DNA from: Pseudomonadota bacterium
GTDB lineage: Bacteria; Myxococcota_A; Polyangia; Polyangiales; Polyangiaceae
DNA: 64,000 bases
Reading direction: 5' to 3'
Assembly (NCBI GenBank): GCA_023402175.1
Contig: JAEXCN010000077.1
Span: forward strand, 1 to 64,000
Position numbers and translations under genes: made by a program. Numbering within the stretch: the first letter of the stretch is position 1; each line of letters starts with the position of its first letter. Below are positions 1 to 8,684 of the stretch, one piece after another. Under the pieces are notes generated by a model, which worked only from the letters and a program-made list of their open reading frames with translations, did no database searches and had not been told where the DNA came from.

Positions 1-155
1 GCCCAGAACACGGCGGCAATGGCCGGCACGATCTCGACGGGTGAGGTCGCGCCCCCGAAGACGACGAATGCGGCGAGGGCGCACGTCGCAAGAAGCCCGT
101 AGCCGCCGCGAGCGAGGCGGCGAACGAGGAGCGTCGCGCGAACGAGCGAGTCCAT
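1..155 (-). CDS. Partial membrane protein, 5' end only
   Basis: An open reading frame starts with ATG at 155 and runs off the left edge of the window, so only about 51 N-terminal residues are visible. They begin MDSLVRATLLVRRLARGG and continue into a hydrophobic stretch (GLLATCALAAFVVFGG) typical of a membrane segment with a positively charged cytoplasmic N-terminus. A GGAGG motif sits 2 nt before the ATG, closer than usual. The family cannot be recognised from this fragment. It is divergent to the rhomboid gene at 318. Confidence 0.55.
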   Translation of the reverse strand, partial: MDSLVRATLLVRRLARGGYGLLATCALAAFVVFGGATSPVEIVPAIAAVFW

Positions 156-305
156 CTCCTCCGTCCGGTATCAGGCCCGGAATATCGCGGCCAAACGAAC
201 GACGATCGCTGCAGATTCCTTGACACCCGAGCGCACGGTTTCATTCCCGGAACGCCGCGGCGGAGCTCGACGCAAAGACCGCGTGCATCGTGCGAGCGGC
301 GTGCG

Positions 306-311
306 TAGAAC
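306..311 (+). promoter_or_regulatory. -10-like hexamer, rhomboid gene
   Basis: TAGAAC lies 6 nt before the GTG start at 318 with no Shine-Dalgarno between them. Reads as a -10 element for a leaderless or near-leaderless transcript (inference). Confidence 0.4.
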
Positions 312-317
312 TTCGTC

Positions 318-1295
318 GTGACCGAGGCGACACGGAGTCAGCCGGCAGCGACCGGCGAAATCGAAGAGACGCGCGGCCTTCGAGGCGCGCCGATCACGAG
401 CGCCCTCCTGGCCGCGAACGCAGGCGTGTTCGCCGCGCAAGTATCGCTCGCGGGCCACCTCCGCTTCGCGCTCGGCGGCGCCGACCCGCGTGATCACACG
501 ATCTGGAACGCCGTCCTGCGCTGGCTCGGCGGCAACGACTCGACGTTCACGATCGCCGACACGCGTGTCGAGACGCTCGTCACGTCGTGCTTTCTCCATG
601 GGTCGATCCTTCACCTCGGCTTCAACCTGCTCGTGCTCTGGCAGGTCGGCCCGTTCCTCGAGCGCGCGATCGGCCCTGCACGCTACCTCCCGCTCTACCT
701 CGGCGCGGGCATCATGGGCAGCGCGTTCAGCGCCATTGCGGGACGGCTCTTCGGAGCATCGCTCAGCATCGGCGCGTCCGGAGCGATCTGCGGGCTCATC
801 GGCGCGATGCTCGTCCTCGGCGCGCGTACGCAGGGCTGGCGCGGACCGCTCGCGCGACAGATGGCTGGATGGCTCGCGTTTCTCTTCGTCCTCGGCCTCG
901 CGAAGAACCTCCAAGGCGGCGTCGTGCAGGTCGACAACGCCGCGCACATCGGCGGCGCGCTCGGCGGCGTGATCATCGCGGCGACGTGGCGACGCGGCGT
1001 CACGTACACGGAGCATGCTCAACGCGTCATCGTCGGCGTGTGCGTCGCGCTCGTGATCGTCGCCGGGATGACGGTGTACGTCCGGAACCGGACCGATCCG
1101 TATCTGTTCATGAACATCGACGAACGACTCGAAGCCGCAGGGCGCGCAGCGCGCTACGGAAAATGCGATGAGGCCGACCGGGCTTTGAAGCGCGCCCAGC
1201 AGCTCGATCCGGGCAGCGACCGCATCCACGACCGCGCGCAGGAGATCAATCGCGCGTGCCTCACCCCCAGCGGCGCGAGCGGCGCACGTCCCTGA
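318..1295 (+). CDS. Rhomboid-family intramembrane serine protease
   Basis: 325-residue polytopic membrane protein. It carries the rhomboid catalytic signature: GASG with the putative nucleophile Ser154, and the catalytic His210 in NAAHIGGALGG. An HGSILHLGFN segment (His94, His99, Asn103) matches the conserved region that supports the oxyanion hole. Rhomboids cleave membrane-anchored substrates inside the bilayer. After the last hydrophobic segment (about 236-254) there is a soluble tail of about 65 residues, with one TPR-like helical pair around 275-300. GTG at 318 is chosen because the -10-like TAGAAC lies just before it. The substrate is unknown. Confidence 0.9.
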   Translation: MTEATRSQPAATGEIEETRGLRGAPITSALLAANAGVFAAQVSLAGHLRFALGGADPRDHTIWNAVLRWLGGNDSTFTIADTRVETLVTSCFLHGSILHLGFNLLVLWQVGPFLERAIGPARYLPLYLGAGIMGSAFSAIAGRLFGASLSIGASGAICGLIGAMLVLGARTQGWRGPLARQMAGWLAFLFVLGLAKNLQGGVVQVDNAAHIGGALGGVIIAATWRRGVTYTEHAQRVIVGVCVALVIVAGMTVYVRNRTDPYLFMNIDERLEAAGRAARYGKCDEADRALKRAQQLDPGSDRIHDRAQEINRACLTPSGASGARP

Positions 1296-1328
1296 TCGGC
1301 GCGTATGATTGAGCTGCCCCGTGCGTGC

Positions 1329-1334
1329 TAGGAT
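1329..1334 (+). promoter_or_regulatory. -10-like hexamer, PHM-like lipoprotein gene
   Basis: TAGGAT ends 7 nt before the ATG at 1342. This spacing favours 1342 over the in-frame ATG at 1333, which overlaps the hexamer. Confidence 0.4.
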
Positions 1335-1341
1335 GGCGCGA

Positions 1342-2406
1342 ATGAGGGGAGCATCGATTGTCTTCGTCGTCGCCGTTGGCTTCGGCGGTATCGCCGCCTG
1401 CGTCGGGAATGACCCGAATCTCGATTCCGATGGAAAGCCGGACGACGCTGGCCGCGGGTCCGATTCTGACCAATCGACGAAGAACGACGACGACGCCTCG
1501 CCCGACGGTCCCGACGGAGGACCGAGCCCCGATCCCGATTCCGGTTCTGATTCCGACGCCGACGGTGGAGGCAAGGGCGGTCCCGGCTTCGCCGTCGTGA
1601 GCCCCAACATCGAGCTCGAGGCCGGTCAACAGATCTCGACCTGCTACTACTTTCACACGACCAACGCGACCCCACTCGCGATCAAGTCTTGGAGTTCGAA
1701 GCTGGGCCAAGGTGTCGATCACATGGCCCTCGTCTTCACGGACACGGACAAGGCCGCGCCGGGGACGCTGTCGACAGCGGATTGCGAGATCTTCGGAACG
1801 GGCGGGTCTTGGGTCTACTCGGCGTGGACCCCGACCGCAGGTTGGAGCTTTCCTGCGGACGACGGCAGCGGCAAGCCGCTCGGCAAGCCCGTGAAGGCGA
1901 ACCAGTCCGCTTACCTCGTCATCCAGATGACCAACGGCACCAGCGCGAAGCTCACGAGCAAAGTCGAGCTCGATGCCGTCGCATACGATCCGGGCACGAC
2001 GGTCACGGCGGCCGAGCCGTATGTCGCCCAGAACGCGGACATCAATGTCGCCGCAAATACCAACAACGTCGTCGTATCGAGGACGTGCAGCGTCCCAGCA
2101 GGCGCGAAGCTCACCTGGATGACGATGTTCGCGCACAGGCGCGCAAGCCAATTGACCATCAAGGGTGGCGGGACGACGGTGTTCGATACATCGAACTTCG
2201 CGAATCCGGGCTCGAAGGCGTTCAGCGCGCCGTTCTACGCGTTCCCGAACGACAAGGCCGAGTACTCGTGCACGTACAACAACCCCACGACGCAACCGTT
2301 CTCGGCCGGTCCGAGCCCGAAGAGCGACGAGGCTTGCGCGATGCTCGGCTATCACTTCCCCGCGAGCAAGCCGCGGCTCTGCGTCACGAGCACGCTCCTG
2401 CCCTGA
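1342..2406 (+). CDS. Lipoprotein with PHM-like (copper monooxygenase fold) region
   Basis: 354-residue predicted lipoprotein: hydrophobic signal ending IAAC (Cys20), then an Asp/Ser/Pro-rich linker to about residue 80. The remainder resembles the two-domain fold of peptidylglycine alpha-hydroxylating and dopamine beta monooxygenases: a VDHMALVF strand where the family has an HHM motif, an MFAHRRA segment where it has the HxH copper ligands, and SDEACAML where it has SDEMC. The Met ligand is replaced by Ala and His pairs are reduced to single His, so copper catalysis is doubtful. The assignment rests on motif resemblance only. The gene converges on the next one with a shared hairpin. Confidence 0.6.
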   Translation: MRGASIVFVVAVGFGGIAACVGNDPNLDSDGKPDDAGRGSDSDQSTKNDDDASPDGPDGGPSPDPDSGSDSDADGGGKGGPGFAVVSPNIELEAGQQISTCYYFHTTNATPLAIKSWSSKLGQGVDHMALVFTDTDKAAPGTLSTADCEIFGTGGSWVYSAWTPTAGWSFPADDGSGKPLGKPVKANQSAYLVIQMTNGTSAKLTSKVELDAVAYDPGTTVTAAEPYVAQNADINVAANTNNVVVSRTCSVPAGAKLTWMTMFAHRRASQLTIKGGGTTVFDTSNFANPGSKAFSAPFYAFPNDKAEYSCTYNNPTTQPFSAGPSPKSDEACAMLGYHFPASKPRLCVTSTLLP

Positions 2407-2439
2407 AGTAGCCCGCGAGGTCGGTGTGCGCGCTACTTC
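2405..2439. terminator. Bidirectional hairpin terminator
   Basis: Perfect 8-bp arms (2405-2412 and 2432-2439), extended by 3 bp after one mismatch, lie between the convergent genes at 1342 and 2433 and overlap both stop codons. There is no strong U tract, so a terminator role is inferred from position and symmetry. Confidence 0.55.
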
Positions 2440-3323
2440 GGAAGCGTGATCGGCGCGCACGTCGACGAACCAGCGCCGACGATGAGCATTCCGGTGTTGT
2501 CGAGGACGACCTTCGATTCGTCCGTGGCCGGAGAATACATCGTGACCTTCGACGTGCTCTGGCCGGTGAAGATCCAGAACGAGCCTCCCCAGTGGGCGAA
2601 CGCGAAGCCCGCCCGGCTCTCGATCGCGGACGTCCGATACGTCGCCTCGGTCGCGCCGTTCGCCTTGTTCAGACGCGCGACGACGCCCGACTCGACGCTG
2701 TATGCATACAGCTGGCTGCCGATGCTCGTGAGCTCCGTCCGTCCGTACGTGAGCGAGCCGAGGAAGTTCAGGTCGAACGACTTCGTGTCGATGGTCCCGA
2801 GCCCGGCTCCGGAGACGTAGAGCTTCTCGCCGTTCTTCGGGTCGTCATCGTTGAGCGCGAAGCCCATACCGAAGTTCTCGAAGCCCGTCTGTCCGGCCTG
2901 GAACGAGGTCGGCTTGCACGTCGCGTCGTGGGTGTCGACGGCGAAGATGCGGCCGTCCGTGTATTCGACCCACGCGGTGCCGCGTCGATCGATGGCCATC
3001 GAGAACGTGCCCTCGGTCGTCGGACATCCGAGCGTCCCGACACGAACGAACTCCAGCTGCTGCGGGTAGAACCGATAGAAGCCTTTGTCGGTCCCGACGA
3101 CGTAGATCTGCTGGTTGTCCTGGGCGCACTCGACGCCGTCGTCCATCGGCGCGCCCGCGTCACCGAACGTGTCGCCGCCAGTCGACGGAGCGGCGTCGGG
3201 CTCTCCGTCGACGAAGCCGTTCTTCCTGTCGTCCCCTTTCGCGCAGCCGGCGAGGATCGCGACAAGCCCCACGATGACAGAGAGCGCGAGCGAGGTCCGC
3301 TCGACGTTCGATCGACTCCTCAT
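2433..3323 (-). CDS. Beta-propeller-like lipoprotein
   Basis: 296-residue predicted lipoprotein: basic N-terminus, hydrophobic helix and LAGC lipobox (Cys27). An acidic linker follows, then about 250 residues of repeated short beta motifs (IYVVGTDKGFYRF, GTAWVEYTDGRIFAVD, GEKLYVSGAGLGTID, LYAYSVESGVVARL) that look like beta-propeller blades. ATG at 3323 is chosen because it overlaps the stop of the upstream gene (ATGA), implying translational coupling, and gives a proper signal peptide; longer forms begin inside the upstream gene. Enzymatic function not recognised; probably a surface-exposed binding or structural protein. Confidence 0.75.
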   Translation of the reverse strand: MRSRSNVERTSLALSVIVGLVAILAGCAKGDDRKNGFVDGEPDAAPSTGGDTFGDAGAPMDDGVECAQDNQQIYVVGTDKGFYRFYPQQLEFVRVGTLGCPTTEGTFSMAIDRRGTAWVEYTDGRIFAVDTHDATCKPTSFQAGQTGFENFGMGFALNDDDPKNGEKLYVSGAGLGTIDTKSFDLNFLGSLTYGRTELTSIGSQLYAYSVESGVVARLNKANGATEATYRTSAIESRAGFAFAHWGGSFWIFTGQSTSKVTMYSPATDESKVVLDNTGMLIVGAGSSTCAPITLPK

Positions 3324-4432
3324 CGCACGACTGGCTCCTCGCATGGTTTCGTCAGGCATTTGCCGGCCACGCACGGCTGGCCGGCCGGGATGTCACATGC
3401 GACGTCGCACGATCCGCACGTGCTCTGGCTCGTCATCAGGTCTGCCTCGCATCCGTTCGAGAGGCGCTTGTCGCAGTTCGCGAATCCCGGAGAGCAGACG
3501 TAGCCGCACTTGCCGTCCTCGCACGAGGGTCCGCCACCTTGGTTCGACGGACCCGCGCACTGGGCCCCGCAGTCGCCGCAGTTCTCGGGGTCGTTCCTCA
3601 GGTCGACGCAGATGCCGTGACACTTCGTGGTGCCGTCCGGGCATTCGCACGTGCCGTCGTTGCAGGTCTGTCCGGGATTGCATGCGTGCCCGCATGCACC
3701 GCAGTTCGCCGGATCCTTGCGGAGGTTGATCTCGCAGCCGTCGTCGCAGAACTCGTTGTTGCAGTCGCCGAAGCCAGGTTTGCACTGCTGCGTGCACGTG
3801 CCGGTCGTGCACAGCCAGGTCGTGTTGCTCGGCGTGACCGCTGGACCGCACTTCCATCGCGGATCGTTGCTCGCCGGCGGTTTGCATACCGAACCGCACG
3901 CGCCGCAGTTGTCGTTGTCCGAATCGAGGTTCTTGCAGTCGTTCCCACACTGCGTGAAGCCGTTCGGACATCCGCACGCGCCGTTCCAGCAGATGACGCC
4001 GTCGGCGCATGCGTTTCCGCACGCGCCGCAGTTGGCGGGATCGTTCTTCGTCGACGTCTCGCAGCCGTCGGCAGGGTCGCCGTTGCAGTCCGCGAAGAAC
4101 GGCGCGCAGGCGAAGCGGCACTCGCCCTCGCTGCAGACGTACGAGCCGTGCATCTTCCCCGTCGGTCGCGGGCACGGCGTGTCGCAGGCACCGCAATGAC
4201 TGATGTCGCGGCTCAGGTCCACGGTGCACAGGCCGCGCACGCCGGGGCACGTGGCAAACGGCGCTGGGCATTCCGTCTCGATGCAGAAATCACGGAACGT
4301 CTGCTCCGCCGGGAACGCCGCCTGTTGATAGGGAGCCTCCTCGATCGATCCTGCACATGACGCCTCGAGGACCGCCAACGACAGTCCCACGAAGACGACG
4401 GGCACCACGCGAAGCGCCGGGCGAAGATTCAT
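3320..4432 (-). CDS. Cys-rich repeat surface protein (NCGACG repeats)
   Basis: 370 residues with a signal peptide (a Cys near residue 26 could be a lipidation site, although the lipobox is imperfect). The mature part has six spaced copies of a motif like N-C-G-A-C-G-x-x-C (variants HCGACD, NCGDCG, TCGSCD), separated by other Cys-containing segments, giving a disulfide-rich rod. Such tandem Cys repeats are common in secreted myxobacterial proteins of unknown role. It is the first gene of a two-gene unit; its stop overlaps the start of the propeller lipoprotein. Confidence 0.75.
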   Translation of the reverse strand: MNLRPALRVVPVVFVGLSLAVLEASCAGSIEEAPYQQAAFPAEQTFRDFCIETECPAPFATCPGVRGLCTVDLSRDISHCGACDTPCPRPTGKMHGSYVCSEGECRFACAPFFADCNGDPADGCETSTKNDPANCGACGNACADGVICWNGACGCPNGFTQCGNDCKNLDSDNDNCGACGSVCKPPASNDPRWKCGPAVTPSNTTWLCTTGTCTQQCKPGFGDCNNEFCDDGCEINLRKDPANCGACGHACNPGQTCNDGTCECPDGTTKCHGICVDLRNDPENCGDCGAQCAGPSNQGGGPSCEDGKCGYVCSPGFANCDKRLSNGCEADLMTSQSTCGSCDVACDIPAGQPCVAGKCLTKPCEEPVVR

Positions 4433-4641
4433 CGAGGAGGGGAGCTCCGGAGAGGATCGAGAAGAAACACCCTAGACACTTCGGGGCGCGTCGGCCATCA
4501 CCAGCAAACGTCGTACCGCCGAGAATCCTCGGACTTTCGCGGGTCATGGCCAATTTCGGCAAGTCCCTAACGCCCCACGGGCCGACGCACTGTCAGCGAT
4601 CTGGCCAGTGTCCGTGTGCTGCCCAGACGGCTCACCGAAGT

Positions 4642-5262
4642 CTACGGGCCGAGCAGGTCCCGATAACGCGCGTTCGCGACGTAGAGCGCGTCGAGTGCGG
4701 CGTTGACCTCGCGTGACAGGCGCTGTCTGCGCTCGACGAGATCGACCGGTACCCGGAGCGCGAGGAGCGATGACCGCGGCACTCGGGGATGATGGCCGCC
4801 TTCCTGGGCCGCGGCGAGGAGGGCCTGCGCCTGTTCCCTGAGCAGGTACGGGAGCAACCACGCGAGGTCGTCTTTCGGCCGACGCGGCGCGAGTACGTAG
4901 AACTCCGACGAGAGGGCGATCGGCCGGCCGTCGGCTGCCTCGATCACCCGTGGATGCACGAAGGCGATCTGGCGGAGATACGGACGGAGCCGCGAGACGA
5001 CCAGATCACCGGCGAGAGCGCTCTTCTTCGTGCTCTTCGCCGACGGCACGGCGCGGAGCGCAGAGGCCACGTCCAGCAGACCGTCACGGGCGTGTGTCGT
5101 GTCGAGCACGACGGCACGATCGAGATCGGCGCGCTCGCGGCGCTCGACGACGAGCTCGCCGAGCGGAACACCTTCGCCGAGCTCCGATGCCGCCACCCAG
5201 CGCTCCGGCGCGAGGACGACGTCCTCCCCGAGCTCGCCGAGCGTGCGGAGCGTGAGCTTCAT
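4642..5262 (-). CDS. Type I restriction S-like target-recognition subunit (half-size)
   Basis: 206 residues resembling a single target-recognition domain of HsdS proteins: an N-terminal beta-rich part, a central segment (GDLVVSRLRPYLRQIAFV, then SEFYVLAP) and a C-terminal helical region (SREVNAALDALYVANARY) typical of the conserved spacer helix. Full HsdS proteins are roughly twice this size with two such domains, so this one would have to dimerise. It starts at an ATGA overlap with the methyltransferase gene upstream, which supports a shared complex. No restriction (R) subunit is present nearby. Confidence 0.65.
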   Translation of the reverse strand: MKLTLRTLGELGEDVVLAPERWVAASELGEGVPLGELVVERRERADLDRAVVLDTTHARDGLLDVASALRAVPSAKSTKKSALAGDLVVSRLRPYLRQIAFVHPRVIEAADGRPIALSSEFYVLAPRRPKDDLAWLLPYLLREQAQALLAAAQEGGHHPRVPRSSLLALRVPVDLVERRQRLSREVNAALDALYVANARYRDLLGP

Positions 5263-6329
5263 GCGAAGCCCTCGGCACTGAGAAATGGGCCGAGCTTCTC
5301 GGCGACGTCATCGAGATCGTGATCGAGCTGCCCATCCGCGGTGAGAACGGGCTCGCCGCCGGTGTCCTTGCCGGCGCGCTCGCTCACGACGAACATCGTC
5401 TTCTCGTCCGACGAACGCATGGCGAGCTTCTGCGCTCGCTTCTGCGCGAAGAGCACGAACGTCCTCTGCGACGTGTGAGGGAGGAACGTCTCGCGCGGAA
5501 GACCGACGACCGCGAGGACGCGCGCCCGCTCGACGAGCCATCGGCGGAGTGCAGCGAAGGCCGATCCGCTCGCCTTGTTGTACGGGAGCACGATCCCGAG
5601 CCGTCCGCCGGGCCGAAGGAGGTCGAGCGCGCGATCGAGGAAGAGGACGTCACGTTCGGGCGTGCGAACGAGCTCTGCGACCTCGAAGCCGTCGGCAGGC
5701 GCACGCCCGGCAAACGGCGGATTCGTCGCGACGACGTCGGCGACGGGCAGCTCGACTCCGCGAAGGCCGTCGCCTCGCTGCACCGTGCGCGGATCGGCCT
5801 TCGCGGCGAGCGCGAGCAGACGTGCCACGCGGACGGCGCGAAGGTCGACGTCGCACCCGTGCGCTCGAGCCCCGGCGGCGCGCGCATGCGAGAGGAATGC
5901 GCCCGAGCCACATGCGGGATCGACGACGATCTCGCGCTTCGTCGGCGCGAGCATCCTCACGACGAAATCGACGACGTGACGTGGAGTGAAGAACTGCCCC
6001 TTGTCCGCCTTCGACACGCGCGGGACGAGCGACTCGAACACGGCATCGAGCGTGCTCTCGTCGGCGAGCTCACGCGCGAGCAGATCGTCGACGCGTGCGA
6101 GCAGCGCGTCGCTCGCTTCCTTCACCGGGTCCACGTCGAGCAGCGGGAACCGGCGGACCGCCTCGGCGATCGCGCGCCGGAGGGGCATCCGCTCGTCGAC
6201 CGCGATCCGCGCAGCCGCGACGGCGAAGACGATCTCGAACGTGTCTTCACCGCTCGTCGCGACGACGACCTCCTCGACGTGACGGAGGACGCTCGCGGCG
6301 CTCGCGCCAGGACGGTGCCGCTTCGGCAT
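5259..6329 (-). CDS. N6-adenine DNA methyltransferase, HsdM-like
   Basis: 356 residues. Domain order fits type I M subunits: an N-terminal helical part, then KGQFFTP (110-116), the AdoMet motif DPACGSG (137-143) and the catalytic NPPF (203-206). It should transfer a methyl group from S-adenosylmethionine to adenine N6, with specificity given by the S-like partner translated from the overlapping start codon. It is shorter than typical HsdM. A -10-like TAGCGT ends 9 nt before the ATG. Without an R gene it may be epigenetic, a remnant, or part of a system whose effector lies elsewhere. Confidence 0.85.
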   Translation of the reverse strand: MPKRHRPGASAASVLRHVEEVVVATSGEDTFEIVFAVAAARIAVDERMPLRRAIAEAVRRFPLLDVDPVKEASDALLARVDDLLARELADESTLDAVFESLVPRVSKADKGQFFTPRHVVDFVVRMLAPTKREIVVDPACGSGAFLSHARAAGARAHGCDVDLRAVRVARLLALAAKADPRTVQRGDGLRGVELPVADVVATNPPFAGRAPADGFEVAELVRTPERDVLFLDRALDLLRPGGRLGIVLPYNKASGSAFAALRRWLVERARVLAVVGLPRETFLPHTSQRTFVLFAQKRAQKLAMRSSDEKTMFVVSERAGKDTGGEPVLTADGQLDHDLDDVAEKLGPFLSAEGFA

Positions 6330-6338
6330 CGGGCGGCG

Positions 6339-6344
6339 ACGCTA
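6339..6344 (-). promoter_or_regulatory. -10-like hexamer, methyltransferase operon
   Basis: TAGCGT on the minus strand ends 9 nt before the ATG at 6329; no Shine-Dalgarno is visible. Confidence 0.35.
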
Positions 6345-6530
6345 CGCGAGTGGATGCGTGCCGGCGCGAGAAAAAGGCATCCGCGGAGGGCGGCCCGGGC
6401 CATATCCCACCAGGTGCGCATCGCGGCCGGCCAGCGATTTCCAGGGCAAAGGCCGACGTCTCGCGTGCGTCTACGAACGGCGCGTGGGCTCGATGGCGGA
6501 GGACCCGGTGCTACAAGCTCGGCCGCTGCG

Positions 6531-7508
6531 ATGAAGCCCATCCATTCGGTCGCCTCGGTCTTCGTGCTCGGAACGCTCGCCGCGCTCGCGGCTTGCGCGC
6601 AAGGCTCCGCCTCGGACGCAAACGCGACGGACATCGAACCGAAGAAGACGAGCGAGCCGACCGAGCCCCCCGACGAGCGCGTCACCATTCCTCCGAGCGG
6701 ATCGAGCAACGGCGGATCGAGTGGCGAGGAAGAATCGAGCAGCGGTGGCTCGAGCAGCGGTTCGAGCGGCTCGTCGACCAGCAGCGCCAGCAGCTCGTCG
6801 AGCACCAGCAGCGGGAGCAGCGGCACCTCGACCAGCAGCAGCAGCAGCGGGAGTAGCGGCACCTCGACCAGCAGCAGCGGCGGGCCCGACGCTGGCTCGT
6901 GCGCGACGGTGCCCCCGAGCAACGCGTGCGGGCTCACTCCGCAATGCGGCTGCGCGGCGAACGAGACGTGCGACGTCACGAACAAGACGACCGGCGCGGT
7001 GAGCTGCATCCTCGCCGGAGGAGGCCCGCTCGGCTCGCTCTGCACGACGAGCTCGCAGTGTGCGGTCGGATTCACGTGCGCGTACGGCGCCTGCCGTCCG
7101 TACTGCACGACCGCGAACGCGGCTTGCACGGGCGCGGGGCTCGGGATGTGCGGTCAGTACTACGATCCGCCGGGCACTGCGGTGCCGAACTCGAACGTCT
7201 GCACGATCACGTGCGACCTCCGCAACCCGAGCGCCGCGTGTGGCTCGAACACGTGCATCTGGGACAGCGGCGTCAACGCAAGCGACTGCGATGCGGCCGG
7301 CACGAAGGGCCTCTACGGAGCCTGCACGAAGTACAACGACTGCAAGCAGGGCATGGCCTGCGCGTACCACCCGATCTTCGGCTACGAATGCGAGCGGTGG
7401 TGCCGGGTCGGCCAGAACGCAGACTGCGGGCTCCTCGAGTCCTGCGTCGACGTCTACGGCGCGAGCGCGCCCGTGCAGGGCGGCGTCAAGCTCGGGCTCT
7501 GCCGGTAG
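6531..7508 (+). CDS. Cys-rich lipoprotein with Ser/Gly low-complexity linker
   Basis: 325-residue predicted lipoprotein (signal ending LAAC). Residues about 55-120 are an almost pure Ser/Gly/Thr linker encoded by repetitive agc/tcg codons. The C-terminal 200 residues hold about two dozen Cys in short EGF-like spacings (CGCAANETC, CAVGFTCAYGAC, CKQGMACAY), suggesting a disulfide-stabilised extracellular module on a flexible stalk. The reading frame stays open far upstream, but ATG 6531 gives the only good signal peptide. Function unknown. Divergent from the methyltransferase operon. Confidence 0.7.
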   Translation: MKPIHSVASVFVLGTLAALAACAQGSASDANATDIEPKKTSEPTEPPDERVTIPPSGSSNGGSSGEEESSSGGSSSGSSGSSTSSASSSSSTSSGSSGTSTSSSSSGSSGTSTSSSGGPDAGSCATVPPSNACGLTPQCGCAANETCDVTNKTTGAVSCILAGGGPLGSLCTTSSQCAVGFTCAYGACRPYCTTANAACTGAGLGMCGQYYDPPGTAVPNSNVCTITCDLRNPSAACGSNTCIWDSGVNASDCDAAGTKGLYGACTKYNDCKQGMACAYHPIFGYECERWCRVGQNADCGLLESCVDVYGASAPVQGGVKLGLCR

Positions 7509-7570
7509 CGGCGCGCCGAGCGCCGCCCGACGCCGCATCCACCGGGCGTCGACAATCGCGAGGGTTGGTC

Positions 7571-7576
7571 TAGGCT
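7571..7576 (+). promoter_or_regulatory. -10-like hexamer, MBL hydrolase gene
   Basis: TAGGCT ends 7 nt before the ATG at 7584; no Shine-Dalgarno is visible. Confidence 0.4.
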
Positions 7577-7583
7577 CGCGGGC

Positions 7584-8684
7584 ATGATTCCGGGCCTCGA
7601 GCGCATCGATGATCTCGACAAGGCATGGAGCGAGCCCCATCGCGGAGCTCAGCTTCGCGCGGTCCGCCGTGCAGCGCAGCAGGTCCGCGAACGCTTCGCG
7701 GCGGGTCCGCGCTGCATCGCCGTCCGGACGATGCCTCTGACGAACCTCGCGTACCCGACGCGCTATGCGTTCTGGGCGGCCGCGTTCACGCCGGCGCCGT
7801 TCGTCACGATGACCCATCGTGCGCTCCTCGTGCAGTTCTTCCAGAAGGGAGAGCTGAAGAACCTGCTGTTCAACCCGACGGACATCGACGGCGCGCGCTC
7901 GACGCCGTTCTTCGCGCGGATGATCGAACAGCTCGGTCAGCGCGTCAGCGATCTCGTCGCAAAGCGCTTCGAGCCCCTCGAGCAGCAGCTCGCGCGTCAT
8001 GGTCTCGCGCCCGAGGACATCGACTACGTTGCGTTCGATCACTTCCATACGCAGGACCTCCGCGGGCTCCTCGGGATGTCGGACGGGAGCCGCGCGCCGC
8101 GCTTCCCGAATGCGAAGCTGCTCGCGCCGAAGATCGAATGGGACGACTGGGACGACCTGCATCCGTTCCAGCGCGCGTGGTTCGTGCGCGAGGGAAAGCT
8201 CGGCGTGCGCACGGAGAACCTCGTCCTGACGGACAACGACCTCGCGCTCGGCGACGGCGTGATGCTCCTTCGGACGCCCGGCCACACGTCGGGCAACCAG
8301 ACGCTGTTCGTCAACACCGAGTCGGGCGTGTGGGGCATCAGTGAGAACGGCACCTGCGCGGACAACTGGTCTCCGCTCGAGAGCCACATTCGCGGGCTCT
8401 CGTCGATGTGCAAGAAGCAGGACCTCGACATCGTCCTCAACGCGAACACCCCCGAGCTCGGAGCGGTGCAGTACACGTCGATGGTGCTCGAGCGCACCAT
8501 CGTCGATCGCGTACGGCGCGCGCCGGGCTTCGTCCAGATGTTCCCGTCGAGCGAGGTCGTGCCGAGCCTCCTCGCTCCGGGGCTCTCCCCCACCCTGCTC
8601 CATCGCGCGATCACCCACGGCGAGGTCGCGCGCCCCGAGCCTCGCGCCGGCAGATCCACCGCTAACGTCCAGGCGACCGCGTGA
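7584..8684 (+). CDS. MBL-fold metallohydrolase-like protein
   Basis: 366 residues with a metallo-beta-lactamase-like core: HFHTQDLRG (153-161), a variant of HxHxDH with His153, His155 and Asp158, and a later LLRTPGHTSGNQT segment (His234), the third conserved His. The MBL His-Asp-His second half (DH) is replaced by DL, so metal occupancy may differ from canonical enzymes. The 150-residue N-terminal part precedes the motif block and is not recognised. No signal peptide, so cytoplasmic. Its stop overlaps the next start (GTGA). Substrate unknown. Confidence 0.75.
   Translation: MIPGLERIDDLDKAWSEPHRGAQLRAVRRAAQQVRERFAAGPRCIAVRTMPLTNLAYPTRYAFWAAAFTPAPFVTMTHRALLVQFFQKGELKNLLFNPTDIDGARSTPFFARMIEQLGQRVSDLVAKRFEPLEQQLARHGLAPEDIDYVAFDHFHTQDLRGLLGMSDGSRAPRFPNAKLLAPKIEWDDWDDLHPFQRAWFVREGKLGVRTENLVLTDNDLALGDGVMLLRTPGHTSGNQTLFVNTESGVWGISENGTCADNWSPLESHIRGLSSMCKKQDLDIVLNANTPELGAVQYTSMVLERTIVDRVRRAPGFVQMFPSSEVVPSLLAPGLSPTLLHRAITHGEVARPEPRAGRSTANVQATA

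Noticed and set aside
171..1610. 479-codon open frame on the minus strand
   Set aside because: Antisense to the rhomboid gene; Arg/Ala-rich with no domain, a usual artefact of high-GC DNA.
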